This document shows positions 1 through 11,100 of a DNA stretch of 64,000 nt, one piece after another. A program made the translations under genes and the position numbers. Position 1 is the stretch's first letter; every line of letters begins with the position of its first letter. This DNA is from Macrocystis pyrifera (lineage: Eukaryota > Sar > Phaeophyceae > Laminariales > Laminariaceae), in the NCBI GenBank assembly GCA_031763025.1, contig JASSKH010000040.1, forward strand, positions 819,001 through 883,000, in the 5' to 3' direction. The notes below the pieces were generated by a model. The model had not been told where the DNA came from, ran no database searches, and saw only the letters and a program-made list of their open reading frames with translations.

Positions 1-659
1 AACTTCGTTCTTACCAGGTACCAGGCACAGAGTAGTGCAAATTTTACGAATACACTGGCCACCTGTGCAGCTCTTATTCCAATCACACCATCTTCATCAA
101 GGGTACCTGTAGAATCCAAATGACTTAAAACATGGAAGGTGTTATCAATCGACAACCAGACTTGATTACTTGAGGGGGGGGGGGGGAATAGCAATAACGC
201 AGTCTCCCTTTGAGTGACCCTATATATCTCATACTGACTCCTGACTCTCACCGACGCATCACTCAAACTTGAAAGGGTGACGTTGGTGGCGTTTAAAAAA
301 AAACATCCGGGCGACCGAAATACCAGCCTTGACAAATAAAACCCGCATCCTGAACAAAGTAGGCTGACGGTGTCTGCACAGATGTGGAGGCTTCAACCGC
401 CCTCAACACACCTGAACAGGGGGCGCAGTATATCGTCTCCTCCTCCTCCCCCCCCCCCCCCGATTCTGCGTACGCTTCCGCGGAAAGAACACCCATCTAT
501 ATTGAGGGACCATCCCTGAGTAGGGCGGTCACCGATTAAAATTGCAGGTTTCAGGCCGTTTCCTATGCGGTTCGATTTCGATCTTCAGATTTGTATTTTT
601 CGATCTCAAAATCGAATGACCCTACTTATGCAGTCCGATTATGCAAAATCCGACCGGAA

Positions 660-755
660 ATTTTTCGATTTGAGATTCCGATGACCCAAGTCGTCGGATT
701 TTGGCCCAAGCCAAAATCCGACGACCTGGGTCATCAGATTTTCAAATCGAAAAAT
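660..755. repeat. Long imperfect hairpin, about 46-bp arms
   Basis: The left arm (660-705) reads ATTTTTCGATTTGAGA and on through GATGACCCAAGTCGTC. The right arm (710-755) is its near-perfect reverse complement, with a 4-base loop. It lies inside the 564-1497 element. Confidence 0.75.
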
Positions 756-1261
756 GACATGCTCTCTAAATTCAAGATAATATCCACGACAGCAAACAGC
801 AGCGGAACGATCGATGAGTTGGATGGTGATACAGCTGTATAGCGAAGTTGCTTCGCGCCCGACGCGCGGACGGCGCATCCCTCCGTGGCTAGACTACAGT
901 CGGCTGGCGCGGGCTCGGGCCTAGAGACCAAGAGAAGAGCACCCGGCACGCGCCTCTCCGTGGATACGTACTCGTAGACTACACTGCAGCTGTACAGCAG
1001 CAGCAGCAGCAAGTCAAGTCACAAAATCAAACACAAAATACCAAGACAGGTTGACTCTAGCGCACTCGCCACATCTCTTCGCCACCAGACTAGAGGCAGT
1101 CAGCGTGGGCTCGGACGCTTGGGTCCTACGCGCAGGGCAGCGCACCCAGCGCGTCTCTTCGCGGCGCCAAATCACAAAAACAGCAGTTGGTCTCGGCGTT
1201 TGCTCGAGTCTCTACACGCACAATAAATCTGATTTTTCCGCATAGGAAGGCCCTTTCGATT

Positions 1262-1411
1262 TTATAAATCACAATAATTGTAAAATTAGGTAAAAATGGA
1301 ATATAGACGAGGCGTATTACGCAGCTTGCAAAATTGAGTATCAACTATTTAATCAGTCCAACTCACAGCTGACGTATTTCAAAATTTTATAAAAAAAAAA
1401 AAATTGAAATA
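1262..1411 (+). mobile_element. A-tailed short retroposon copy with target duplication
   Basis: A copy of a dispersed unit (others at 2475-2704, 2705-2773 plus 4661-4742, and 4743-4975) ending in an A-rich stretch near 1390-1402. The 14-bp word GGCCCTTTCGATTT occurs directly before (1248-1261) and directly after (1412-1425) the copy, as expected of a target-site duplication. No reading frame. The A-rich end and long duplication argue for LINE-type retroposition; the copy is 5'-truncated relative to 4743-4975. Confidence 0.55.
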
Positions 1412-1616
1412 CGGCCCTTTCGATTTGTCAAGCTCAAATCCATGTATCTGAAAATGCCATCGGGTCAAAATCTGAAGCTCAAAAATCGAACCGCATACGT
1501 GGCAAGAGATTCCTACCGCCTTATCGTTGGCGGACACACATGCACAAGGTATAGCCGTACTGCTGGATACTGCTGTGTACGACTACCACTACTGCTGCCT
1601 GTGCAATGTACGATAC

Positions 1617-1754
1617 CTTGGTCTAGAAGCTGCTGGAGGGCAGGGGAGACGGCCCCGGTGTCCCACATATCGCCCTTTTTGAGGCCGCCCGACCAGTACT
1701 CCTCCCATCGAGGAGACGCGCCAACTTCTTCGGAAAGGCTGCTCGTCGTGCTCA

Positions 1755-1791
<37 letters not shown>

Positions 1792-2052
1792 AGCGGCGGC
1801 GGCTTGGTCAACAGGTGATCGTAGAAATAATAGCGATAGATGTGGCGAAAAATGTCGCGACAACCGCACGAAAGCACCTTCGTCGTGGAACAGCGGCGGT
1901 GGTGATGATGTTCTTGGTTGGTGCTGCTGCTTCTGCTGCGCTGAGGGTACTGCTGCGAAAGAGAAGGCTCGAACTGCCACGAAAGAAAAGGCTAGCTGCG
2001 AGAGGAATGGAAGAGTAAGGCAGCTTTTGAGAAGAGAGATGCCGTGAAACAT
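1617..2052 (-). CDS. TPMT-family (thiol/halide methyltransferase-like) protein, first exon
   Basis: The exon starts at an ATG (2050-2052) and ends at a donor CAAG|GTATCG, giving about 145 residues in phase 1. The N-terminus has a hydrophobic segment (residues about 8-28) followed by VRAFSFAAVPSA, which resembles a heterokont bipartite plastid-targeting signal with its Ala-Phe cleavage motif. A low-complexity linker with an 11-Ser run follows. The last 40 residues contain PRWEEYWSGGLKKGDMWDTG and then SPALQQLLDQG. This matches the start of the S-adenosylmethionine-dependent TPMT/HOL fold (W..xW..G...WD.G..SP.L..LL..G), just upstream of the expected SAM-binding glycine motif. That motif and the rest of the enzyme are not in the window, so the next exon must lie left of position 1. 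A captured gene fragment inside a repeat nest is the alternative, because repeat copies lie on both sides. Compartment and substrate are inference. Confidence 0.6.
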
Positions 2053-2474
2053 AGTCGTGGACTTGGGAGCACGCGCTTGAGGTCGGCGTATGTTGGTGCC
2101 CCGAAAAGGGCTTGGTCGTAGACCCGTAGACACGCCGAAACGCGGGAAGTTTGCGGGGCATTCGATGGAGGTGACGTCATGTGCGGCGGGATTCCAACTT
2201 TTAAAATTCGAAGCGACTCATACATGTTCCGTTTCGAGTTTCGAAGTTTGGAATTTTGAAGGACGATCGACAAACGGCGAACAACCCGAACGAGTTGCAA
2301 CGACGTTCCAACGCACAGCTAGCTATACAATTGGAGCCTGTCCTGTGACCACGGACTCGAGTTTGGCGAGGAAACAACAACAAAATGACGACAACGAGGC
2401 AATGAACTTCCCTTGGTCTCTCCTTGGCTCTTCTTCTTCACACTCTACTATTATATCAGTGCGCAGAATAATTA

Positions 2475-2704
2475 TTTTTTTTATAAATTTTGAAATACGT
2501 CAGCTGTGAGTTCGACTGATTAAATAGTTGATACTCAACTTTGCAAGCTGCGTAATACGCCTCGTCTATATTCCATTTTTAGCTAATTTTACAAGTATTG
2601 TGATAAACCGAGCGCGCGTATTCTATATGTGATTCCTTGTCAAAGATATAGGCCAGCGGCTCCCCTGGATGCTGCCCGGGTCAACAGGACAATTTTAAAT
2701 AATC
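2475..2704 (-). mobile_element. A-tailed retroposon, near full-length copy
   Basis: A 230-bp non-coding unit whose A-rich (here T-rich) end lies at 2468-2484. It shares GAAATACGTCAGCTGTGAGT, GCAAGCTGCGTAATACG and ATGCTGCCCGGGTCA with the inverted copy at 4743-4975. Three head-or-tail related copies cluster here, so the family targets or accumulates at this site. Confidence 0.55.
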
Positions 2705-4742
2705 ATTTATTTTATAATTTTTTAAATACGTCAGCTGTGAGTTCGACTGATTAAATAGTTGATACTCAACTTTGCACACCTCGGATAACGTAACACTCGG
2801 ATAACACTTATGTACGTTATGGGGTCTAACACAGGAACGTGGTAACGTACTAACATAGTGTTAGCACTACAGGAGCGATCACGGTAACGCGGTAACACAG
2901 TGTTAACTGGAAACCCACGAACGAGCACGAGCCTTAACGTTATGTTGCTGCTCGGTCTTGTCCAGCTCTGGCACAGTAACATTATGTTATGCCGTGATCA
3001 GTCCTTGAACTAACACCGTGACACAGTGTTAGGCTTTGACCAAACACGTACGTTATCACTGTAACATGCCCAGATCGATATCCGCATGTTTACTGACACG
3101 ATAAAATAATGTTATTGTCGACGCGGCGTTAGACGTAATACAATAACATTATGTTACCGTTACCATGTTCGCCAGCACTACTAACACATAACATTGTGTT
3201 ACAGATAACCCACCAACGTAACAAAACGCAATGACCAGCACTACGAACACTACGTTGTCTGGACCCCCCATCTGATTGCCTTAGGGTCGGATAACGTAAC
3301 ACTTAACGTACGTTAGATACGTTACAGTCTTAGCCGGCCCATGCGTAACGTTATGTTAGGATGTTAGCCTAAACGCGGAAGTCTCTGTAACATTATGTTA
3401 CGGTGTTACCGTCAGTAAATATCTGATGGTAACATTCCGTTACGGTGTTACCATAAAAACCAATCCGGGTCTAACTTTATGTTACTGAGTTACCGTTGGG
3501 GCCGAAGTCATTCTAACGTAATGTTACTACGTTACCCTTTGGATCTTCCCGAGATCTAACATATGTTACCTGTGATGGTGGTAAAGCGGGCGTGTAGGAG
3601 TAACATAGCGTAGCCGTGTTATCCAATTTCGCCGACATCCCTGTAGGGGATACCTACAAAATATCCCCGGGGGGGAGGATAGCATGTCATTCCCGGTAAA
3701 AACGCCTCCATATTTCCCAACCCCAAAACAGGGAATATTTAGGAGGATCCCCGCAAAAAAAACGCCTCAGTTTTTTGTGGAAACCCCGCCAGTACGTTAT
3801 CCATGTATAACACATTACGTTATCCATCTATATAACGTAATCTGCACACTCGCACGTGCGAGTTAACACGGCAGTAACATATTGTTGGCTTTAGATTGGG
3901 GGTTTACGTTATGTACTATTAATAACTTGTGTCACTAAATACATTGCATACAAGTTAACAACATTACAATAATTTAATAGTGTTTTATCGATCATGTACG
4001 TTCGGTTCCCGTTTGACATATGTTCTGTTATGGTATTAATAGCAAGACTTCCGTAATACCCTCACATAACGTCGCTCGAAACGGACTGCTGCTGCGGCTG
4101 ATACGGTAACATAATGTTAACGTTGTATTGACCATATACGTCATCCCTCTAACGTGTTTTATGATAGCCCCTAGGAATTTCACTAACAATCTAACATAGT
4201 GTTATGTACGCGTTTATTTGGCCGTGTACGTTGTCCGTCGAAAGGGTGTTACGGTAGCACGAAGAATCCCGCTGACACACTAACATAACGTTACTCCCTA
4301 CGGGCTGATGCCGCTAACACGGTATCATAATGTTAACGTTTAATGGACCATGTACGTTATCCCTTCAACGTGTGTTACGATAGCCACCAGGAATTCCGCT
4401 AACACGCTAACATAGTGTTACTCGCTATGGGCTGCATACCCTAACACCGTAACACATATACTGCGATCAGTACGAGACCTAGGTAACACTCTAACATAAT
4501 GTTACGCGATCGCCCGCCAATATCATAACACACCAACACTATGTTATCACAAAATCCAGAAAGTAGTTAACGTAGTAACGTAATATTACTCTTTTTTTTC
4601 GCTGACGCCTAACATTAACATAAGACGTTAAGTGTTACGTTATCCGAGGTGTGCAACTTTGCAAGCTGCGTAATACGTCTCTTCTATATTCCATTTTTAC
4701 CGAATTTTACAAGTATTGTGATAAACCGAACGCGCGTATTCT
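2705..4742 (-). mobile_element. Retroposon copy split by a later insertion
   Basis: The first part of the unit (2705-2773) and its continuation (4661-4742) are separated by the 1.9-kb palindrome-rich element. Across the junction the unit resumes exactly where it stopped once the duplicated AACTTT is removed, so the inner element is the younger insertion. Confidence 0.65.
2774..4654. mobile_element. Non-autonomous inverted-repeat transposon built of short palindromes
   Basis: The termini are perfect inverted repeats of 24 bp beginning GCACACCTCGGATAACGTAA. A 6-bp target duplication AACTTT flanks it (2768-2773 and 4655-4660). The interior has no gene. It is an irregular array of more than 20 copies of a degenerate palindrome (for example GTAACATTATGTTAC, CTAACATAGTGTTAG, CTAACATATGTTAC), spaced roughly every 50-90 bp, often as pairs with a second half-site such as GGTGTTACC. 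The palindrome resembles a dyad protein-binding site, so the array could be repeated transposase or host-factor sites; this is inference. No superfamily is assigned. Confidence 0.75.
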
Positions 4743-4975
4743 GATTATTTAAAATTGTCCTACTGACCCGGGCAGCATCCAGGGGAGCCGCTGGCCTATA
4801 TCTTTGACAAGGAATCACATATAGAATACGCGCGTTCGGTTTATCACAATACTTGTAAAATTCGGTAAAAATGGAATATAGACGAGACGTATTACGCAGC
4901 TTGCAAAGTTGAGTATCAACTGTTTAATCAGTCGAACTCACAGCTGACGTATTTCAAAATTTGTAAAATAATACT
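4743..4975 (+). mobile_element. A-tailed retroposon, inverted copy
   Basis: Reverse-orientation copy of the 2475-2704 unit, ending in TTTCAAAATTTGTAAAATAA. With the split copy beside it, it forms a large inverted repeat that could be mistaken for the ends of one transposon. Confidence 0.55.
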
Positions 4976-5116
4976 ACGAGCAGTAGTACGTAAGTATATC
5001 CCCAACCCAGCCGGAAAGGAATGCGGTTTCAGATTACGACAGGATTATTAAGAAACGAGCGTAGCGACAGCCGTCGACGCAAAGTCGACTAACTAAAGGT
5101 TTCTGTTAGATATCGT

Positions 5117-5280
5117 AATCTGGAACAGAAAAGAGGGGACGCCAGCAGGGTGGATCCCTTTTCGGGAAAGCCTCATTGTTGTATGGGGAGACAGTGATTG
5201 AGTATCACCTCGTGAGCGATATCGCAGCTCTACAACAGCACGACAAACAAACAAAGTAGAAAGAGGCTAGGAAAAAACAG
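5117..5280 (-). repeat. Dispersed 160-bp repeat
   Basis: Matches 43112-43263 in inverse orientation over its whole length, sharing GAGGCTTTCCCGAAAAGG-type sequence and a CTAGGCTCTTTCTACCTTG-type end. A shorter related piece (GAGGGGACGCCAGCA) lies near 28263-28277. Non-coding; family not recognised. Confidence 0.6.
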
Positions 5281-5644
5281 ACCTGGCGACTAATGTGACG
5301 AGTCGCGGCGTAATCCCACTTTCATGTATACAGTTAGAATATACATACCGGTATATAGCGGCAAAATAATATAAAATAAGAAGTACATGTCGTATACATG
5401 CGAGTCCTCGAGCGCATACGCAAACACGTTGACACACGCGCAGAAAAACAGCGAGCGCACGAACCAGTATATTTTGCATCCGTGACACTTATTTTTGACC
5501 GATCAAGTCTATTATATCACATATAATCGACAACTGTTTCACGTCTATACCCACTTGGTAGAAACTGTACGGAATATAAATATATGTATTTCTCTATCTT
5601 TACTGACAATATTTGGTCCTATTTACTATGGTTCCGTAATACAT

Positions 5645-5732
5645 TAGTAGTAGTAGTAGTAGTAGTAGGAGTAGTAGTAGGAGGAGGAGGAGGAGGAGGA
5701 GGAGGAGGAGGAGGAGGAGGAGGAGGAGGAGA
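5645..5732. repeat. TAG then AGG trinucleotide microsatellite
   Basis: About 13 TAG-type units run into about 16 GGA units. It replaces the 5' part of the adjacent C-tailed repeat copy. Confidence 0.85.
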
Positions 5733-5749
5733 GGTTTTTAGCATTTACC

Positions 5750-6150
5750 ACGGCTGGCGGTCGAGCTAGATCATTTTTGTGCGGGGGAAACTTTTACTCC
5801 GCACAAGGGGGATGATCGTATCACGTAGTGTGTATAAGGCGAGGCACCCACGAGGCAGTTGCATAATAAACGCATTACTGTCTCTGGAAGTGGCCACACC
5901 AGAAATAAATCAAATAATTAATGCTGTCATCCACATGCAAGAAAATCCGCCTCTAAAGCGGTTCTTATAGTAGGATGCAGCTCACCCTTCATGCAACTCG
6001 CCCAACACCTCACGGCGCTTCACGCTTGTTGCAAGCAATGTATGCCTGGTCGGTGAAAACCCGACGTGCTCCGTCCCGGCATTGTAGGGATGCGAGGGTC
6101 TATGCTCATACGACTACGGCCACGCATGATAGTGAGTACACCCCCCCCCC
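5750..6150 (+). mobile_element. C-tailed dispersed repeat, copy 1
   Basis: About 390 bp of non-coding sequence shared with 50510-50973, 30840-31360 (inverted) and, in its 3' half, 60816-61020. Landmarks are GGGGGATGATCGTATCAC, GAAGTGGCCACACCAGA, TAGGATGCAGCTCACCC and CCGACGTGCTCCGTCCCGGC, ending GAGTACACC followed by a C run. No tRNA-type A or B box is visible. Confidence 0.65.
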
Positions 6151-7826
6151 CCGTGTTTTGGCGGCTGCGGAAGGAGTCGACAGAGCGCACGCGGAGGCAA
6201 AGAATCACCCAAAAGCTGTGTAGACATACTGTAGACTGACTGCGAGCGAAGTGATAGAGACCGAGTACTGATTCCTAAAAGACTTTTTTTTTGTCGATAT
6301 GGTAAGCTCGCACCGACGCTCATAAAAAGATCGTCTGTGTGAGACAACTACGTACAGCAGTACAGTAATACCCGAGAGGGGGAACAAAAGAGTAAACTTC
6401 TCAGGAAATGGCCCGGCCTCGACATGATGGCTGAAACATTCCACCCTTATCTAGTCGGTGATATAGTACCCGTTTGGCATCCGATTTGAGTACCAAGTGG
6501 TTCTTATATTCACGGTCAGAGTGGTGCTTGGCTTGAAATAAATCCCAGCGCTGGCCCGATCGCCTGGAATCTTTCTCGGAACGATGTTATGTGGAAGGAG
6601 TTAATGTAGACTGTCAAACATTTCGCCGAAACCACCCGGGCCCGGTGGTAACTCTATCAATAGTACTACTGGAAGCAGAGGAGGACACTATGAGCTCGGG
6701 AAAATGTCGTAGGAGGCACTTGTAGGAGCCAGGGCGGCGGAGTGGTGGGTTAGAGCATCGATCAAGCCATATACCTGCTGCTTCTAACAATGAATGGGAG
6801 GGTCAAAGCCGGGGGCTGGAGGCAACGGAAAGGAACACAGCAACGCCGACTGCTCTTAGACCGGTGTGGCTCGTACAAACAAGAGAGGTTTGATTACCCA
6901 AGAAAAAATCGATAGCTTGTCATTTTCATGGTCTCCATGGGGGACTACTTGACGAACACGAGGGCAATCTGTTTTGATGATTGCCGAAAGGATGAGCGAG
7001 CCCATCGTATCTGAAGACGATCTGATCAGGATGGCAGGCGTGCAGACATATTGTAACCGAAAGGAGGATAAACCAGGAAGGCAAGGTTATGGGAGTCGAC
7101 AAGCGACCAAAGAGAGGAAAGGTGCTATTCTGGTCCGGACGCAAGGAGAGCGGCACATGCTGGGAAGGGAGGGAGCGGTACGAGTAGAGGCAGTAAGGTA
7201 TTCCCGTAGAGCCGATGGCATCTGTATTGTCACAGAAAGCTCCGCTGTAACACTCTGTTATGTCGTAGAAATCCTCCTGTTTCATTTTGTGTAGATTACA
7301 ATGCGCCTAAAAAATGGATATTTTCCTGTAGGTCTTGAGGTACTCTAACCAATTTTCACAGATGCCTAACTATTAAACCGTTCATGGCCGGCGTGCCTAC
7401 ATCCCAACGTTCCAAATCCCTATCCCGGTATACCTCAAGAAATTCGATCTAGTTTAAAATTAACAAAAAGGGCGAAACATACCGCTCTACCTGCTCATGC
7501 AACAAGCAAACGCGAAATAGGCAATGCGGTATCTCCCGCAGCATCTGACCGGGGCGATACAGCTACGCAACGTACTACTACTGTGCCACGTAAGGCGCCT
7601 TTCCTGAGAAGGCAAAAAACACGAAGTGGGATCCCCTGAGTTCACACAAGCGCCGCGTTCGCTCCAGAAAAAGTGCGCTCTGGCTGCTTTTTCCTTCGAC
7701 TGCTCGCGGCTGGCCAAACGAAATCCTCCAACCGGCCGTCGGCGACACACCGGTGCCCCTCCCCAAGACGCCTTGAACGTACCACGAAAACAAATGCTGG
7801 TAGTTTCACGAGAAGCTCGTCGAACC

Positions 7827-8150
7827 CTATCTACCTCTCATGATGCCTATCCCGCCGTCCCCCTGCGGTAAAGACGCTATCTTCCCGTAAGCGAGAGCGG
7901 GCGAAACTCGCGCCCCCATATCGAGTGTTGCCAGCGCCGCCCCGCGCTTTTCTCCCCCGCTCCCCGAACCAAAACCCTTCCTACCGCTACTAATTCCACC
8001 GCTACTGATTCCACCGCTACCGCCACCGCCGCCGCTGCTGAATCCTTCCGCAAGGACTGAAGCTACATTGCGCGGCCCGCCTCGGCTTATGGACACCCCC
8101 CGCTCGTCTTCGCTCGCAGGAGTTGTAGACAAGTTCATGGACGTCAGCTT
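7827..8150 (-). CDS. LRRC9-type gene, possible exon 26 (last)
   Basis: Open frame ending in a TAG at 7827, reading STTPASEDERGVSISRGG, then a Gly/Ser-rich stretch and ARVSPALAYGKIASLPQGD. Base use matches the low-complexity exons of this gene. The acceptor is unresolved; AG before 8122 would fit the phase left by exon 25. No similarity to vertebrate LRRC9 ends is evident, so it could instead belong to a separate small gene. Confidence 0.35.
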   Translation of the reverse strand, partial: KLTSMNLSTTPASEDERGVSISRGGPRNVASVLAEGFSSGGGGGSGGISSGGISSGRKGFGSGSGGEKRGAALATLDMGARVSPALAYGKIASLPQGDGGIGIMRGR

Positions 8151-11100
8151 GAGCAGTCTTTTGGGGCCACCTGAGATATAGGGCCGATTCGCGCGAGCGC
8201 GGGTGTAGACAGGGCACAGCGTGTGCAAGGGTGGTGGTGCTGGCTTGTTGTTTGTGCTCGTGATTCGGCAGGTGATCAAGATGTGTGCACGCGAAGAGAG
8301 GTAGAATCGACCGGGGGAGTGTCGCGGCTGAGCGAAAAACAAAAAGGCGCGCCTCGTGTCAAGAGGTCGCTGGAACAGTGCTAAGGCATATCAGTAGACA
8401 AGTTGATTGACCGCCGGTGGAGAGGTATCCCAATCACGAAACCAAAACTGAACGATGAAGGTAGCACGCTGTCTGAACCGCTGCGTATCAGGGCACGGAC
8501 GTTCCTCGCCGCAAAACTGACAGGAATTCGACAACGACATAACAAGGGAGCATACTGCTCAAGCCCCCCCCTCCCTCCCCATCTTGTTTCCCGTTAATTC
8601 ACGATTCACGGGGCCTGTGGTGTTCCACACGTTTCTTAATGCACGTTTTCTGGCCCAATAATGTTGTGTGGAGACAACTGAGTGCATACCGGGCAACCCT
8701 CCGGCGACCTCAACCCTTGTGCTACTTCACAAACAAAAATACGTAAATCTCCGAGCAATTTGTCGCCAAAACACTGTGTGCAGCAAGTTCTGCAAGGGTT
8801 ATCAGGTAGATCACGCTCAAACGTGGCCATCTAAAACCGGAAGTCCTCACCTCCTGCGCTCATACGCCGTGAGCTCGAAAGGGCCCCCCACTTCGAGCTT
8901 CCCTGGTGGGGTTGCAAACCACCACGATTTTTTCCCCCGGACGCCGCACTCCCCCCGCCGCCGCCGCTACCACCGCCGCCGTCCATCGCCGGTGTCCTAG
9001 GAGAAGAAAAGTCGGCTTTCGATGTCAGAGACGCCGCTTGCGCGAAAGATTCGTCTCCGGCCGCCGAAAACCTTCCCCCGCGATCGCCAAAGAAGGCCCC
9101 GCTTCTGCTGTTGTTTTGGAACGGGCAGGAAAAGGTCGAGACGCGTGAGTGGGAGGCTATAACTGTAGCAGGAAAAAAGGGCAATGATCATGAGTGGTTT
9201 ACTGTAGTCGGGCGATGACACGTCTGTTCTCTCGACTCCTAGTCTATACGTACGCTACACTTAGCTTTCATTTTAGGGACCCACATACATAGCGATTGAA
9301 AAGCAATGAGAAGTAAATGCGGTTTTATTAAGCCGGCTAGTAGAGTGGGCGGGCGCACAGCAGAATAGATCAGGATCATATATCATGCTGCGCGCGTACA
9401 TATCGCACCACGCCTTGCCTACTACTACTGAGTTGGGTGACTAAACGTCGCCAGCTATAATAGGCATGAGTTGGCTAGGTATAATAGTTAGTTGCAGCAG
9501 TACCAACTTATCCGACTTTTTGGGTTTCCTTGTATATGGAAGGCGTATTTGCTACGGGGTGCCCATTTTCCCGTGAGACCACTCGCTCAGAGAGGGAGAA
9601 GAGGGAGAGAGCTGAGAGGCCTACCGCATCTCATGGCGCATCACAACGAATTACCCATTGACGTCGCCGGTGCCGCTGGCAGTGCCAAAGGCTATTGGAG
9701 TATTTTGCATCACGTTATTGGTGTGCAAAACGCAACCACATAGCGCCGGCCGACTGGTCAACTAAAGTCATTACGTTGGCTGGGTTCGTCAATCTACTAG
9801 CCGGGAAGTCCAGCCAACTCACAGCCCTCTCAATTATTTATGTGTGGCCAATGCTGTAAACACCGTTTTCCTTTGTTCATTCTCCCCTGGCCTCAAAAAG
9901 AGAAGAACGGGTGGTGGGTGTTTCCTGTTTTATGACAAGTCGAAACGCAATCCTTCACTTCTTACCTTGAATTGCCCCCGGAAACACTGTTCGGTGGGGG
10001 TAGACTGTCGTGCGGCCTGAAAGGAATGAAAGCTTGGGCGGCCGATCCCGTGGTGTACCTGGCTTGTCATCCAGTTTAATAAGAAGACGAACCAAAATAG
10101 GAAGCGGCAACGGTGCGGCGCCAGATCAGCAGATATTTCAGCAAGCAGGTCTGTCAACGGAAACCGGAGCAGCGCCAGAGTAGTAGCAAGTGCGGTACGT
10201 CAGTGGACAGGTCTGTCACTAGAAAAAATAACTGGCACTACCAAGGGCATAGGGCCAAGTGATCTACACTGGCACCTATGGCACTAGGTTCAGTTTCCTG
10301 GCATCGTTGAAGTGCAGAGAGTTCTTTGCGTCGACATTGGCGCGCTTTTTTGGTAAATCTCACGGAGCGCTAGCGGCTTAAGAGGGTCACGCCACGGTTA
10401 GCTCCGCCGTGTCCGCTGACTGTTGTTTAACAGCTCGGTTCCAACAACAAGGTAGGCTTGCTAGCTTTGCCCGTCGTCTATATGAGCAGCGTGCAATCCG
10501 AAGCTTGTCACTATAGAGGGCAGCTTACCACTTGTTCGAGAAAATGGTTGAGGGTTACTGTCTGTGTGCAAGACGAATACAACTATCCCCAACCCTGATT
10601 ATAACCCTAAGCCGATCAGACCCAACCAACCATTGATCAGCATCATTCCCTCTGCCCCGTACACAGTGTGCTTCGTCCATGCTGTCGAGCATTTGGTATA
10701 ATCACCAAGTCACGTCATCAACGGTCTTGGTCAATATTTACGACTTGCTAGATCTACCTAACTAACTCCTTAACCCGTTTACCGCTGCACTGTACATAAG
10801 CCAAAAATTGACTCTAATTCCTAGTGGTTTGTCCCCTAAACTGGAGTGCAGTCCTAAATAAGGGGTTGAGCTCCTAGCCGACCTCGCTCTGCTCCGTATG
10901 CACACCAGTCCGGTCGCGAAACGGAGGCTGGACCTTGCCAGTCCGCTGTTAAGTGCCGAACCTCGCACGGGAGTCTCATCCGTAGCACGTTCATACGGTC
11001 CGTCGACATGGGGGTAATAATCGATCACAAACATGCGACATAGAACCATACGGCCTATCGAGACATTGGAGTATACGGATGAGAACGAAGCATACGGGAC

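Larger units (their letters stand above)
564..1497. mobile_element. Inverted-repeat element, non-coding
   Basis: The two ends match as inverted repeats of about 30 bp: TATGCGGTTCGATTT at 564 and its reverse complement ending at 1497, with a shared CTTCAGATTT further in. No transposase reading frame is present. It contains a long hairpin (660-755) and a younger A-tailed insertion (1262-1411). It sits about 120 bp inside the presumed first intron of the methyltransferase gene. Family unknown; a non-autonomous DNA transposon is the simplest reading. Confidence 0.5.
2053..7826. other. Repeat-filled intergenic region
   Basis: Between the methyltransferase start and the possible 3' end of the LRRC9-type gene I see only repeats: retroposon copies and the palindrome-rich element (2475-4975), a 160-bp dispersed repeat (5117-5280), a TAG/AGG microsatellite (about 5647-5730) and a C-tailed repeat (5750-6150). 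From 6150 to 7826 I recognise nothing; the open frames there are short and lack coding character. Confidence 0.5.

Noticed and set aside
1259-2640. A single transposon with captured methyltransferase exon, bounded by the inverted retroposon copies
   Set aside because: The left copy has its own 14-bp target duplication and an A-rich end, so the two copies are better explained as independent insertions; capture stays only as an alternative.
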